DNA from: Przewalskia tangutica
Lineage: Eukaryota; Streptophyta; Magnoliopsida; Solanales; Solanaceae
NCBI GenBank assembly: GCA_029844215.1
Contig: CM056740.1
Location: 29,369,873 to 29,433,872, forward strand
Reading direction: 5' to 3'
Length of the DNA stretch: 64,000 nucleotides
Shown here: piece by piece, positions 21,103 to 32,431 of the stretch
Numbering within the stretch: position 1 is the first letter of the stretch
Layout: every line of letters begins with the position of its first letter
Program-made: the position numbers and the translations under genes
Notes under the pieces: generated by a model
What the model was told of the DNA's origin: nothing
The model's database searches: none
What the model saw: the letters and a program-made list of their open reading frames with translations, nothing else

Positions 21103-23252
21103 GGGGGGGGGGAGGTGCTGCCGAATTTTCTGTAGAATATTCTACGAGGTGATCTAAAAGTTGATAGACGTTTTATGGCCATTTTAGGTTGAAGTACTAC
21201 GACTAGCGTATTCTGCTTGAAGGGTGGAATAGGCTAGAAGGGTTACAATACTGTGGAGCATTTTGCTAATTGTCGATAATCGTCGCGAGGTATGTGAACC
21301 TCTTCCTATCTTTTCTAGCATGATTGTTGTGAACTATGTAGTACGGTAGACGTACATGTGCTAAGTGATTTGGTTGGTTTAAAACATAGGGTGTTATAAT
21401 AGCTTTATGGGAAGTTAGTTATAACGACTTTATGTAGGTAAAAGAATGGTTTATTGATTGTAGAAGTTAAGAGACTTGATCTTAAAAGATAAGAGACTTG
21501 ACTTATAAACGACTTGATTTTGAAAGTTAAGAGACTTGATCTTGAAAGATAAGAGACTTGACTTATAACGATTTGTTTTTGGAAAAAGAGAAGTAACTTG
21601 ATTTTAAGTATAGGTTACTTGTTTTGAAAAGAGTAAGTTATTTGGGTTTTAAAAGAATACTTGTTGTTGTTTTAAAAGAAAAGAAACTTGTGGAATTAAA
21701 GAGTTTTTGGTTTAGAACATAAAGTGTTATAACAGCTTTATGGGAAGTTAGTTATAACGACTTTATGAAAACAAAGGAATGGTTTTTATCATTGGTTTTA
21801 AAATGGTAACTTGACTTTAAAAGGAAAAGGGTTTTGGTCTAAAAAGAAGGCATGATATTGTCTTAATTTGGTTTAAAAAGGAAAGTCTGGAAGTTGTTTT
21901 GGTTTAATTAAAATGTTAGTCACTTTATTTTGATACTACGGGTATCGGGTGACTTTTGTAAAAGAAATGGATCTTCTAAAAAGAATTTAACATACGTAGT
22001 ACTTTGGGGATTAAAACCTGGACTTGTCATAAAATGAAAGTACCTTGAGTTGTGTGTAACGTGCCTATGTTTGCGTGTGATAGCCTTGTTGTGCAAGTGT
22101 TGTATTCTTATGTTACCGCATCTCTCGATGGAGGGTCGGTCGTGTTATTCTTGATCATTTTGGACATACTGACACGATGGGCGGCCGGGTATGCTTCACT
22201 ATGATAGTCCATGGGCATCTTGACTCGATGGATGGTCCGGGTATGCGGCCATGATGAGGGTTCGTTTCCCTGTTGATAGTGTTATTCCATGGACTAGCTC
22301 TCCATGAGGTTTTACTGATTCGGCCTTGGTATCTGGTGGTTGGCTTTCGTACTTGCCCCGTCTCGTGGCTGATTCGGCCTTGGTACCTGGTAGTTAGCCT
22401 TCGCACTTGCCCCGTTCAGTTTAGTGGCGAAGTCTCGTGACACGGCCTTGGTACCTGGTAGTTAGCCGTGCTTGCCGGCCACCGCGTGGCGCAGCTTGGT
22501 ATCCGTAGTTGGCTTTCGTACTTGCCCGATGTCGCCTTCGTGGTTTGGTTGTATAGTATTGTTAGTGCGGTTGTTATGACACGTGGGACCTAGTGTTCAT
22601 GTGTACTTCTTAGTGTGATTATATCATAGGCTGGCGATGAGGAAGGTATTCCACGCATGATTGATGTTGTGGGCGTGAGACCCATTGTTATACTTGAGTA
22701 ATGACTTTGAGGCGTGAGTCACGACTTGACATATTTGTTTATATATTATGGATCGTAGTTTGGTTATCATACATGTCTCGCTTTATATAGACTATTATGA
22801 TTTCATTTACGATATTTTCTGATTTCACATACTTGGTACTGTTGTCGACCTCTCCCGGGGCTGCGTTCATGCCGCAGTAGAGGTACATCGGTTGTGGATC
22901 CGCTCTTAGGATCACATCCAGCGTTTTTGGGAAGCTCCGTTTCTCGGAGGCTTATCTTTGGTATAGTCCTGTCGGTGTAGTTACTTGTACATTCGAGGGT
23001 ATGGCGAGCCTGTCCGTCATAGTTATGGTTACATTCTTAAGTGCAGTAATCTTGTTGTGGCGGGGGTTTTGTAAAAGGATTTAAGCTGCTTGATTCGATA
23101 TATGTATATATTCGTGAAGGTGACCGTTTTGGTTGCTTTGGTTCATGCTTTATGACTTGTCTCATGTTTTAGTTTTTATTTCGCTGATTTTCTCTCGATG
23201 TTGTATCACTAGGGTGCGGGGTAGGCACGATCCACGCCCGGATCGGTCGTGA
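21103..23252 (+). repeat. LTR-4 of element A2, right part
   Basis: A continuation of the LTR interrupted at 12036. The pre-insertion G-rich sequence is confirmed by the homologous stretch in LTR-6 near 19870 (reverse strand). It contains the exon-like segment (21188-21289) and diverged minisatellite units with GACATACTGACACGATGG (22155-22540). It lacks the conserved block described at 24956-25012. It ends GGTCGTGA, two bases short of the usual GTGACA, where it meets the truncated C LTR head to head. Confidence 0.82.
21188..21289 (+). other. Exon-like segment in LTR-4
   Basis: 102 nt between acceptor-like GGCCATTTTAG and donor-like GCGAG|GTATGTGAAC. Confidence 0.45.
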
Positions 23253-23639
23253 GAATCATACCAAAAGATAAGCCTCCGAGAAACGGAGCTTCCCAAAGAA
23301 TTTGTGATCTATGGCGAGGATCAACAACCGTGTACCTCTGCATGCGGCATGAACGCGGCCCGAAGGAGGTCGATAACAGTGCAATGCGTGGCGAAAAATC
23401 AGAATCGAAATCATAACGATCTATATAAAGCAGAGACATGTATGATAACCAAACTACAGTCCACAATATATAAACAATCATGTCAAGTCAGAGACTCACG
23501 CCCTCAAAGTCATCACTCAATATAACTATGGGTCTCACGCCCACAACATCAATCATGCCCGTGGAATACCTGCCTCATCGCCCGGCGATCCATGATATAA
23601 TAACACCGAGTACATGAACACCAGTCCCACGTGTCATAA

Positions 23640-24240
23640 GAACCGTCACGGGCAAGTAATCTGAAGGCATAGCTACAGATCCACCTGCATCATCAATCGA
23701 CCGGGCAAGTACGAAAGCCGGCTACGTAACTCTGGTACCAACAATACTAAATAAATGTATCACGGCGGCCGGGCGAATCGATAGCCTCTACCAGATCCAC
23801 CCTGCATCACGTCGCTGACCGGGGCAGGTACGTAGACTAACCACCAGATCCACCCTGCATCACGAAACTTCGTCCTAATACTGACTCGCGAAGCTGACAC
23901 GTGGCAAGTGCGATAGCCTCTACCAGATCCTCCCTGCGCCACGTAGCTGACGGGGGCAAGTAACCAGGCTAACCACCAGATCACAACCGTAGTCACGAGA
24001 CTTCATCCAAACACTGACTCGCGAAGCTGACACGTGGCAAGTGCGATAGCCTCTAGCAGATCCTCCCTGCGCCACATAGCTGACGGGGGAAAGTAACCAG
24101 GCTAACCACCAGATCACAACCGTAAGTCACGAGACTTCGCCACAAAACTGAACGGGCAAGTACGAAAGCCAACTACGTAACCAACTGCATCAAGAATGGC
24201 GGGGCAAGTACGGGGGCTAGCTACCAGAACCTAGGCCGAA
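23640..24240 (-). repeat. Minisatellite, 70-90 bp unit, in LTR-7
   Basis: Units carry ACCAGATC and CTGCATCACG (or CTGCGCCACG), CTGAC and GGGGCAAGTACG. The counterpart in LTR-8 is at 29020-29620 and is much more indel-damaged. Confidence 0.85.
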
Positions 24241-24279
24241 TCAGTAAACCTCATGGAGAGCTAGTCCATGGAACAACAA

Positions 24280-24535
24280 TCCTAATGGAACCATACCCGT
24301 GGGCCACCCAACGTGTCAGTAGGTCCAAGGATATAACAAGATAACACTCCTAGTGGAAGCATACCCGTGGGCCACCCATCGTGTCAGTATGTCCAAAGGA
24401 AATAACAATATAGCACTCATAGTGGAAGCATACTCGTGGGCCACCCAACGTGTCAGTATGTCCAAAGAAAATAACATGATAACACTCCTAATGGAAGCAT
24501 ACCCGTGGGCCACCCATCGTGTCAGTATGTCCAAT
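24280..24535 (-). repeat. Minisatellite, about 68-bp unit, in LTR-7
   Basis: Four units with ACCCGTGGGCCACCCATCG and TGTCAGTATGTCC. They are homologous to the A1 units (same core, diverged middle). The counterpart is at 29655-29900. Confidence 0.9.
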
Positions 24536-24955
24536 CAACCAGATAGCCGGCCCTCCATCGAGAGACTCGGTAGCACAGAATCAAAACACTTGCACAACAA
24601 AGGCTATCACAACAAGCATAGGCAAGTTCAACGTACTCATAGACTTTCATTTTATTACAACAAATCCGGATTTTAACCCCAAGGTACTACGTACTTTAAC
24701 TCTTTACAAGATCCATTTCTTTCACAAAAAGTCACACGATACCCGTAGTATCAAAATAGAGTAACTATCTTTTTAAGTAAACCAAAACAATTTCCATACC
24801 TTCTTTTTAAACCATCTTAAGACAAAACCATGCCTTTCTTTTAAACCAAAACACTTCAAATTCCTCAAGTCTCTTTTCTTTTAGAAAACAAGTTCCCTAC
24901 TTTGGAATTTAAGAAAAATCAATACTTGTTATTAATAATCTTTATTAAAGCAGCC

Positions 24956-25012
24956 ATGATCTAGAAAATGTAATACAATTTTGTCTTATCTTAGCTTCTA
25001 TGCAGATGGAGG
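24956..25012 (-). other. Conserved block of about 57 bp in LTR-7
   Basis: A sequence running from CATGATCTAGAAAATGTAAT to TTCTATGCAGATGGAGG is almost identical in families D (3011-3075, 7209-7272), A1 (13556-13612, 19245-19302), C (here and 30318-30372) and A3 (54948-54995, 60647-60700). The LTR sequence around it has drifted far. It is absent from B and from LTR-4. The function is unknown. Confidence 0.6.
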
Positions 25013-25406
25013 TTTGTACTGGTTTTAATAATAATTAATTTGTCAATACATTTTCCTTTATTAACGCTGCAGTGGTTTGTTCGATACTTATTCTCATTTC
25101 CGAAATCAATATAACTTATTCCTTTTAAAACCCAATTACCCATTTCTCATAAATGCGGTTTCACAACCTTTTAACACAATTCAAGTTCTTAACATTATAA
25201 CAAGTCAAATATAAGTCAAGTCTCTTGCCTTTTAAAATCAACAAACCATTCTTTTACCTACATAAAGTCGTTATAACTAACTTCCCATAAAGCTATTATA
25301 ACACTTTATGTTTTAAACCAACCAAATTCGTTTAGCACACGTACGTCTACCGTACTACATAGTTCACAACAATCATGCTAGAAAAGATAGGAAGACGTTC
25401 ACATAC

Positions 25407-25508
25407 CTCGCGACGATTATCGACAATAAGCAAAACGCTCCAAAGTACTTCAACTTCGTCGGCTACTCCTTAAGCCAAGTAGATCACGCCACACGTAGTA
25501 CTTCAATC
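25407..25508 (-). other. Exon-like segment in LTR-7
   Basis: 102 nt on the minus strand between GACCATTTTAG and GTATGTGAAC. Confidence 0.45.
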
Positions 25509-25749
25509 CTAAAATGGTCATAGTACTTCTATCAAACCTTACTTACCATTGAAGACTTATACCAATAAAAAGCCCTCTAATTCTATGAAAAATTGGGCAG
25601 CACTTCCCCCGTTTTTACATACTTTTCCACCTTTTTCAAGGCCCGCTAACAGTAACCAACATGCCACATTTAAGGCGCAACATTTCCGAAATTTAAAGAA
25701 GGGGATCACACGCCCAAACGGACGCGATTAACAATCTTCCCCTTAACAA

Positions 25750-25830
25750 CAATGTAAATATAGTCCAATATAAATACAGTCCAAAGTAAATACAGTCCAA
25801 TGTAAATACAGTCCAAATTAAATACAGTCC
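25750..25830 (-). repeat. Short minisatellite, 16-17 bp unit, in LTR-7
   Basis: Five copies of a unit like TAAATACAGTCCAAWGT. It is repeated at 31110-31190 in LTR-8. Confidence 0.88.
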
Positions 25831-26705
25831 TTTAGTCCACTAGTTGGTGTTCTTGACCAACTTTCAATAATCACACTTTATCCAACTTTTCGGTTAGAAT
25901 GCCGGAATTACTTCTTTAATCCTCCAACTTATATTCCAATCTTCATATAAGTTATAGTTACTTTGTTATTAGCTTCACAACAAGTAAGATACGTTTTTAC
26001 CATTTTGATGGCTTACTTGCCAATTTCCATTTTAGCAACTTAACAAGCTCCATATCTTTCCAACCTTCATTCCACATATCTCATACTCATATATATACTT
26101 CCAATATACATAATATCCAACTTCACAAAGAAGATCAAGTTCATTACCTCAAAAAGCCCAAAAATATCCAAGAACTTAAAGTTGCTCCTTAGCAAGTTTA
26201 GCTCCAAATCCTTACGTTCCAATCCGCTACAAGCAACCCATGAGCTCCTAACCAACTTCTCTTCAAGATTCAACTCCAAAAGTGAAGAACACTTGGGTTC
26301 CAATCTATGCAAGTTTCGGCCTGAGCAACAATTAGAGGTTAGGGTGTGAAATCTTGTCTAACTCTTGGTTCACCATCTTCCTAACACCTTAAGGAAGAAC
26401 ACTTAAAAGTTTAAGAATTGTTGGACAAATTTTGCTCAAGAAAAGGCACCATGGCGAGAGCTGCAGGTCGAGGAGGGAGGGGTTTTTCAAGTCTTGAAAT
26501 GTCTAAGTGTGGAAGATTTCATCAACTAAGGGTGCATATATAGGACAACCAAGGGCTAGGATGAAGGCAAGTGTGTGGTTGAGATTGAGGACAAGTGTGT
26601 GTGGGTCCCACAAGCCACTTGTCCACACTAAAAATATCTTGCAAGACAAGGCCACTTGTCTTGCCACATGGCACACAATTTCGGCCACAAGGCCACCTAG
26701 GGGGT

Positions 26706-26715
26706 GACACGTGTC
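26706..26715 (-). promoter_or_regulatory. CACGTG palindrome in LTR-7 U3
   Basis: GACACGTGTC, intact here. The matching decamer in the sister LTR-8 (32074-32083) has become GACACTTGTC, which breaks the palindrome and the G-box core. Confidence 0.6.
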
Positions 26716-28023
26716 GCCCTCCTACTCGTCCAAAATATTTCATCTTCCGAAAATATCCAAAAAGGCCAAAATCTCGAAAACAAAATGGGCCCCACAAAAC
26801 CGTAAATTTCTCCCGTGGGCCCCACGTGACCAAATCCGGAAATAAAATTCCATAATTCTCTAATATTCCAAGAAGTCCAAATACCAAATCTGGGAATCCA
26901 ATTCCCATTAACGAACCTTTTTCCTTCACAAAATCCGAAAACTTTTCCGTCGAAAAATCACATCTTTCTTCCTTTCCAATTTTAATGTCACATTCTTGTA
27001 CGTTCGTCCTCACATACATACCCTGGAACTACGGGGTGTAACATTCTTCCCTCCTTAGAAACATTCGTCCCGAATGTTCCTTCTAAGTCTCCAAACGTAC
27101 ATGCGCCGGTATAGTCTTCACTACTATACTTATGAAACCAATTATGCCACACATGGCCATAATATAACATACGCGCGAAACCAAAATCAAAGACAACGAG
27201 GAATCACCTCTAAGATGTAAAACAATACTAACTCTCACTCCTGGTCCAAAGGATACTCTCTTCACACCTTCACTTCACAAAAAAATGATCACTTCCATCC
27301 TCTTAACACATGTTCGCTTCCTTCCTTACTCGTCGTACACTTTTCGCACACCCGACCTCCTTCTAGTACACGTACCACACTTCAGTCATCACTTCAGTTT
27401 CCAAAACCTTGGAGTCACTACCTCCAACTTGGTCATCTTACTAGCCTCAAATTCCTTTAAGGCCATTCCCGGCCTTCACGATCCGATTCTGGTTGAACAC
27501 ATCCACGAACTCATACGATGGTTACCTAAACTTGGGCCTAGCGCCCTCATGACCCTACCACCTGGCGGGACCACCTCGAACTGACCCCACCTCATTCCGG
27601 GCTGTGGGTTGACCCGCTATCTGGCCTCAACCCGACCTGCTATTGCGCCAAACTCTTGTTCCCCGATCCGGAACAATCTTACCTATACAAGTCATGAAAG
27701 CTATCACTTCCCTTTCACACAACCCATGGATTAATCCCACAATACATTTCACGCATACCAAGTATTTCGACAAAGACTAACCGTAAAATCTTTTACTCAA
27801 GACGGCCTTACATCTAAGGTCTCAACGTGTAATATTCTAAGGTTCACACCTTTCATGTCCCCATACTCCTCTTTTCAACTACCCATGTTTTCTAATTCAC
27901 AATTAACACAATGTTATCCGTACATAGCAATCAACATGTATCCACCATAACAACATAAACAAGTCTCTTAAGGGTAAAAGATATATCCGTAACTACTGCC
28001 TCACTTTCCCTTTGTCGCTCTAA

Positions 28024-28116
28024 TCATAATCCTGCCCTTGTAACCCTCTGTGCCTTATTCGAAGCTCCCTCTACTGCCTTGCCCTCCTGGGCTCTGGTTG
28101 CCTTGCGTAGAGGCAT
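28024..28116 (-). pseudogene. gag: Collapsed gag: first ~20 codons joined to C-terminal end (family C)
   Basis: The frame starts MPLRKATRAQEGKAVEG, a good match to the A-family gag start. After about 20 codons it changes abruptly to sequence matching the last codons of A2 gag (around 9945-9967 plus the following untranslated bases) and stops after 30 codons. About 1.1 kb of gag has therefore been deleted, leaving both ends. The product cannot form a particle or bind RNA. Keeping the leader, the start codon and the 3' region suggests that only cis signals matter for this family. Confidence 0.6.
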
Positions 28117-28226
28117 AACTGGTACATACGAATACGTCCGAGGGAGTCCAACTCATAACACAGATCTAAGGCACGATCTCAGAATGAGAAGAATGGAAAC
28201 CAATCCTAAATATCCTGCAGCCTCCT

Positions 28227-28260
28227 GATTATAGGTGTGGTGCACAACACACCGATAATC
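28227..28260 (-). ncRNA. Leader hairpin with GTGCAC loop, family C (fully paired)
   Basis: On the minus strand GATTAT-C-GGTGTG, loop TTGTGCAC, CACACC-T-ATAATC. This is the best-paired version: 12 Watson-Crick pairs with one C/T mismatch. CACACC here versus CACATC in A and D is a change that keeps pairing. Confidence 0.62.
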
Positions 28261-28306
28261 AAGACTCTACTAGATACGGTCTGTAGACACTTTTCGAGGA
28301 TTAACT

Positions 28307-28318
28307 ACTCTGATACCA
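28307..28318 (-). other. Primer-binding site, family C
   Basis: The minus strand reads TGGTATCAGAGT, with one mismatch at the last base of the plant tRNA-iMet site. Confidence 0.9.
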
Positions 28319-28322
28319 CTTT

Positions 28323-31300
28323 TGTCACGACCCGACCTCGGGCCCGTGACTGGTGCCTTACCCCGGGCACCCTAGTGATACAACATCAGAGAAAATCAGC
28401 GGAATTAAAAACTTAAACATATGAACAATATGAAAAGAAACATGCTAACCAAAACGGTCACCTTTCTGCATATATAAATAAAACCCGAACAGTTATATCC
28501 TTTTTACAAACCCGGCCCACAACAGTACTACAGACCTCTAAGAGTTTTATAACAACAATGACGGGACAGGGCCCCGCTATACCCCTGAATGTACAAGAAC
28601 CTACAATCTCAGGGAATCATACCAAAAGATAAGCCTCCGGAGAAACGGAGCTTCCCAAACGCTGAACTGTGATCCTATGAGCGAGGATCAACAACCGGTG
28701 TACCTCTACATGCGGCATGAACGCAGCCCCCCGAAGGAGGTCGATAACAGTACCAATGCGTGGCGAAAAATCAGAATCGAAATCATAACAGTCTATATAA
28801 AACAGGAGACATGTATGATAACCAAACTACAGTCCACAATATATAAACAGTCATGTCAAGTCAGAGACTCACGCCCTCAAAGTCATCACTCAATATAACT
28901 ATGGGTCTCACGCCCACAACATCAATCATGCCCGTGGAATACCTTCCTCACTGCCGGCAGTCCATGATATAATAACACCCCAAAGAGTACACATGAACAC
29001 CAGGTCCCACCTGTGTCATAAGAACCGTACGGGGCAAATACGAAGGCATAGCTACCAGATCCACCCTGCATCATCAACTGACCGGGGCAAGTACGAAAGC
29101 CAGCTACCAGAACCTACCGTACCAACAATACTAAATAAATGTATCACGAAGCTGACCGGGGCAGATACGATAGCCTCTACCAGATCCACCCTGCATCACG
29201 TCGCTGACCGGGGCAGGTACGTAGACTAACCACCAGATCCACCCTGCATCACGAAACTTCGTCCTAATACTGACTCGCGAAGCTGACACGTGGCAAGTGC
29301 GATAGCCTCTACCAGATCCTCCCTGCGCCACGTAGCTGACGGGGGCAAGTAACCAGGCTAACCACGGATCACAACCGTAGTCACGAGACCGTCCAAACAC
29401 CGACTCGCGAAGGCGACACGTGGCAAGTCGATAGCCTCTGCGAGATCCTCCTGCGCCACATAGATGGCGGAAAGTAACCAGCTAACCACCGGATCACAAT
29501 CGTAAGTCACGAAACCGCCACTGGCGAGCGGGCAAATCGAAAGCCAACTACGTAACCAACTGCATCGGCAATGACCAAGGCAAGTGCGGGGCTAGCTACC
29601 AAAACCTAGGCGAATCGAAGAAACCTCACGGAGAGCTAGTCCGTGGAACAACAATCCTAATGGAACCATACCGTGGGCCACCCAACGTGTCGATGGGTCC
29701 AAGGATATAACAAGATAACACTCTGGTGGAAGCATGCGTGGGCCACCCATCATGTCGGTATGTCAAAGGAAATAACAATATAGCACTCATAGTGGAAGCG
29801 TACTCGTGGGCCAACGTGTCGGTATGTCCAAAGAAAATAACATGATAACACTCACAATGGAAGCATACCGTGGGCCACCCATCGTGTCGGTATGTCCAAT
29901 CAACCGGATAAGCGGCCCTCGTGAGAGACTCGGTACGAGAATCAAAACACTTGCACAACCAAGGCTATCACAACAAGCATAGGCAAGTTCAACGTACTCA
30001 TAGACTTTCATTTTATTACAACAAATCCGGATTTTAACCCCAAGGTACTACGTACTTTAACTCTTTACAAGATCCATTTCTTTCACAAAAAGTCACACGA
30101 TACCCGTAGTATCAAAATAGAGTAACTATCTTTTTAAGTAAACCAAAACAATTTCCATACCTTCTTTTTAAACCATCTTAAGACAAAACCATGCCTTTCT
30201 TTTAAACCAAAACACTTCAAATTCCTCAAGTCTCTTTTCTTTTAGAAAACAAGTTCCCTACTTTGGAATTTAAGAAAAATCAATACTTGTTATTAATAAT
30301 CTTATTAAAGCAGCCATGATCTAGAAAATGTAATACAATTTTGTCTTATCTTAGCTTCTATGCAGATGGAGGTTTCTACTGGTTTTAATAATAATTAATT
30401 TGTCAATACATTTTCCTTTATTAACGCTGCAGTGGTTTGTTCGATACTTATTCTCATTTCCGAAATCAATATAACTTATTCCTTTTAAAACCCAATTACC
30501 CATTTCTCATAAATACGGTTTCACAACCTTTTAACACAATTCAAGTTCTTAACATTATAACAAGTCAAATATAAGTCAAGTCTCTTGCCTTTTAAAATCA
30601 ACAAACCATTCTTTTACCTACATAAAGTCGTTATAACTAACTTCCCATAAAGCTATTATAACACTTTATGTTTTAAACCAACCAAATTCGTTTAGAACAC
30701 GTACGTCTACCGTACTACATAGTTCACAACAATCATGCTAGAAAAGATAGGAAGAGGTTCACATACCTCGCGACGATTATCGACAATAAGCAAAACGCTC
30801 CAAAGTACTTCAACTTCGTCGGCTACTCCTTAAGCCAAGTAGATCACGCCACACGTAGTACTTCAATCCTAAAATGGTCATAGTACTTCTATCAAACGTT
30901 ACTTACCATTGAAGACTTATACCAATAAAAAACCCTCTAATTCTACGAAAAATTGGGCAGCACTTCCCCCGTTTTTACATACTTTTCCACCTTTTTCAAG
31001 GCCCGCTAACAGTAACCAACATGCCACATTTAAGGCGCAACATTTCCGAAATTTAAAGAAGGGGATCACACGCCCAAACGGACACGATTAACAATCTTCC
31101 CCTTAACAACAATGTAAATATAGTCCAATGTAAATACAGTCTAAAGTAAATACAGTCCAATGTAAATACAGTCCAAATTAAATACAGTCCTTTAGTCCAC
31201 TAGTTGGTGTTCTTGGCCAACTTTCAATAATCACACTTTATCCAACTTTTCGGTTAGAATGCCGGAATTACTTCTTTAATCCTCCAACTTATATTCCAAT

Positions 31301-32411
31301 CTTCATATAAGTTATAGTTACTTTGTTATTAGCTTCACAACAAGTAAGATACGTTTTTACCATTTTGATGGCTTACTTGCCAATTTCCATTTTAGCAACT
31401 TAACAAGCTCCATATCTTTCCAACCTTCATTCCACATATCTCATACTCATATATATACTTCCAATATACATAATATCCAACTTCACAAAGAAGATCAAGT
31501 TCATTACCTCAAAAAGCCCAAAAATATCCAAGAACTTAAAGTTGATCCTTAGCAAGTTTAGCTCCAAATTCTTACGTTCCAATCCGCTACAAGCAACCCA
31601 TAGAAGCTCCTAACCAACTTCTCTTCAAGATTCAACTCCAAAAAGTGAAGAACACTTGGGTTCCAATCTATGCAAGTTTCGGCCTAGGCAACAATTAGAG
31701 GTTAGGGGTGTGAAATCTTGTCTAACTCTTGGTTCACCATCTTCCTAACACCTTAAGGAAGAACACTTAAAAGTTTAAGAATTGTTGGACAAATTTTGCT
31801 CAAGAAAAGGCACCATGGCCGAGAGCTCTAGGTCAAGGGAGGGAGGGGTTTTTCAAGTCTTGAAATGTCTAAGTGTGGAAGATTTCATCAACTAAGGGTG
31901 CATATATAGGACAACCAAGGGCTAGGATGAAGGCAAGTGTGTGGTTGAGATTGAGGACAAGTGTGTGTGGGTCCCACAAGCCACTTGTCCACACAAAAAA
32001 TATCTTGCAAGACAAGGCCACTTGTCTTGCCACATGGCACACAATTTCGGCCACAAGGCCACCTAGGGGGGGTGACACTTGTCGCCCTCATACTCGTCCA
32101 AAATATTTCATCTTCCGAAAATATCCAAAAAGGCCAAAATCTCGAAAACAAAATGGGCCCCACAAAACCGTAAATTTCTCCCGTGGGCCCCACGTGACCA
32201 AATCCGGAAATAAAATTCCATAATTCTCTAATATTCCAAGAAGTCCAAATACCAAATCTGGGAATCCAATTCCCATTAACGAACCTTTTTCCTTCACAAA
32301 ATCCGGAAACTTTTCCGTCGAAAAATCACATCTTTCTTCCTTTCCAATTTTAATGTCGCATTCTTGTACGTACGTCCTCACATACATACCCTGGAACTAC
32401 GGGGTGTAACA
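28323..32411 (-). repeat. LTR-8, family C 5' LTR (complete)
   Basis: At 4089 bp this is the longest LTR in the window, with ends TGTTACACC... and ...GTCGTGACA on the minus strand. It carries the same three minisatellites as LTR-7, the exon-like segment 30767-30868, a donor-like site at 31507/31508 and a broken G-box decamer (32074-32083). The stretch 29345-29960 is unusually indel-rich compared with LTR-7 24000-24560. It is followed at 32412-32429 by a purine-tract sequence, so it was also the 3' LTR of a further unit. Confidence 0.9.
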
Positions 32412-32429
32412 TTCTTCCCTCCTTAGAAA
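32412..32429 (-). other. Orphan polypurine-tract remnant of a further C unit
   Basis: TTCTTCCCTCCTTAGAAA on the plus strand is identical to the bases next to LTR-7 at 27044-27061. Only about 18 bp of that interior remain before a B-like LTR end begins, showing that the C copy was once part of a longer array. Confidence 0.7.
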
Positions 32430-32431
32430 TA

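Larger units (their letters stand above)
23253..27043 (-). repeat. LTR-7, family C 3' LTR (about 300 bp of its end missing)
   Basis: A 3791-bp minus-strand LTR. Its 3' terminus, about 300 bp by comparison with 28323-28620 in LTR-8, is gone at the junction with LTR-4. It contains a 70-90 bp minisatellite (23640-24240), a 68-bp one (24280-24535), a 17-bp one (25750-25830), the exon-like segment 25407-25508, a donor-like site at 26147/26148, a TATA box near 26537-26542 and the CACGTG palindrome 26706-26715. Frames such as 25549-25731 and 26522-27019 are not supported as genes. Confidence 0.87.
27044..28322 (-). other. Interior of the family C element (1.28 kb, non-autonomous)
   Basis: On the minus strand the interior runs from the primer-binding site (28307-28318, TGGTATCAGAGT) through a leader hairpin and a collapsed gag to the 3' untranslated region, the hairpin AACATTCG-TCC-CGAATGTT as written on the plus strand (27060-27078), and the polypurine tract at 27044-27056. 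There is no zinc knuckle and no pol. The 99-codon frame at 27285-27584 is antisense to this conserved non-coding DNA. Confidence 0.8.

Noticed and set aside
26522..27019. A 165-codon minus-strand frame in LTR-7
   Set aside because: It spans the TATA region and U3 of the LTR, is broken in LTR-8, and resembles no gag or pol domain.
27285..27584. Matching 99-codon plus-strand frames at 15491-15790 and 27285-27584, possibly a conserved antisense gene
   Set aside because: They are antisense to the conserved post-gag region. Similarity is at the DNA level, and A3 and A2 do not keep the frame. No start context or protein family is evident.
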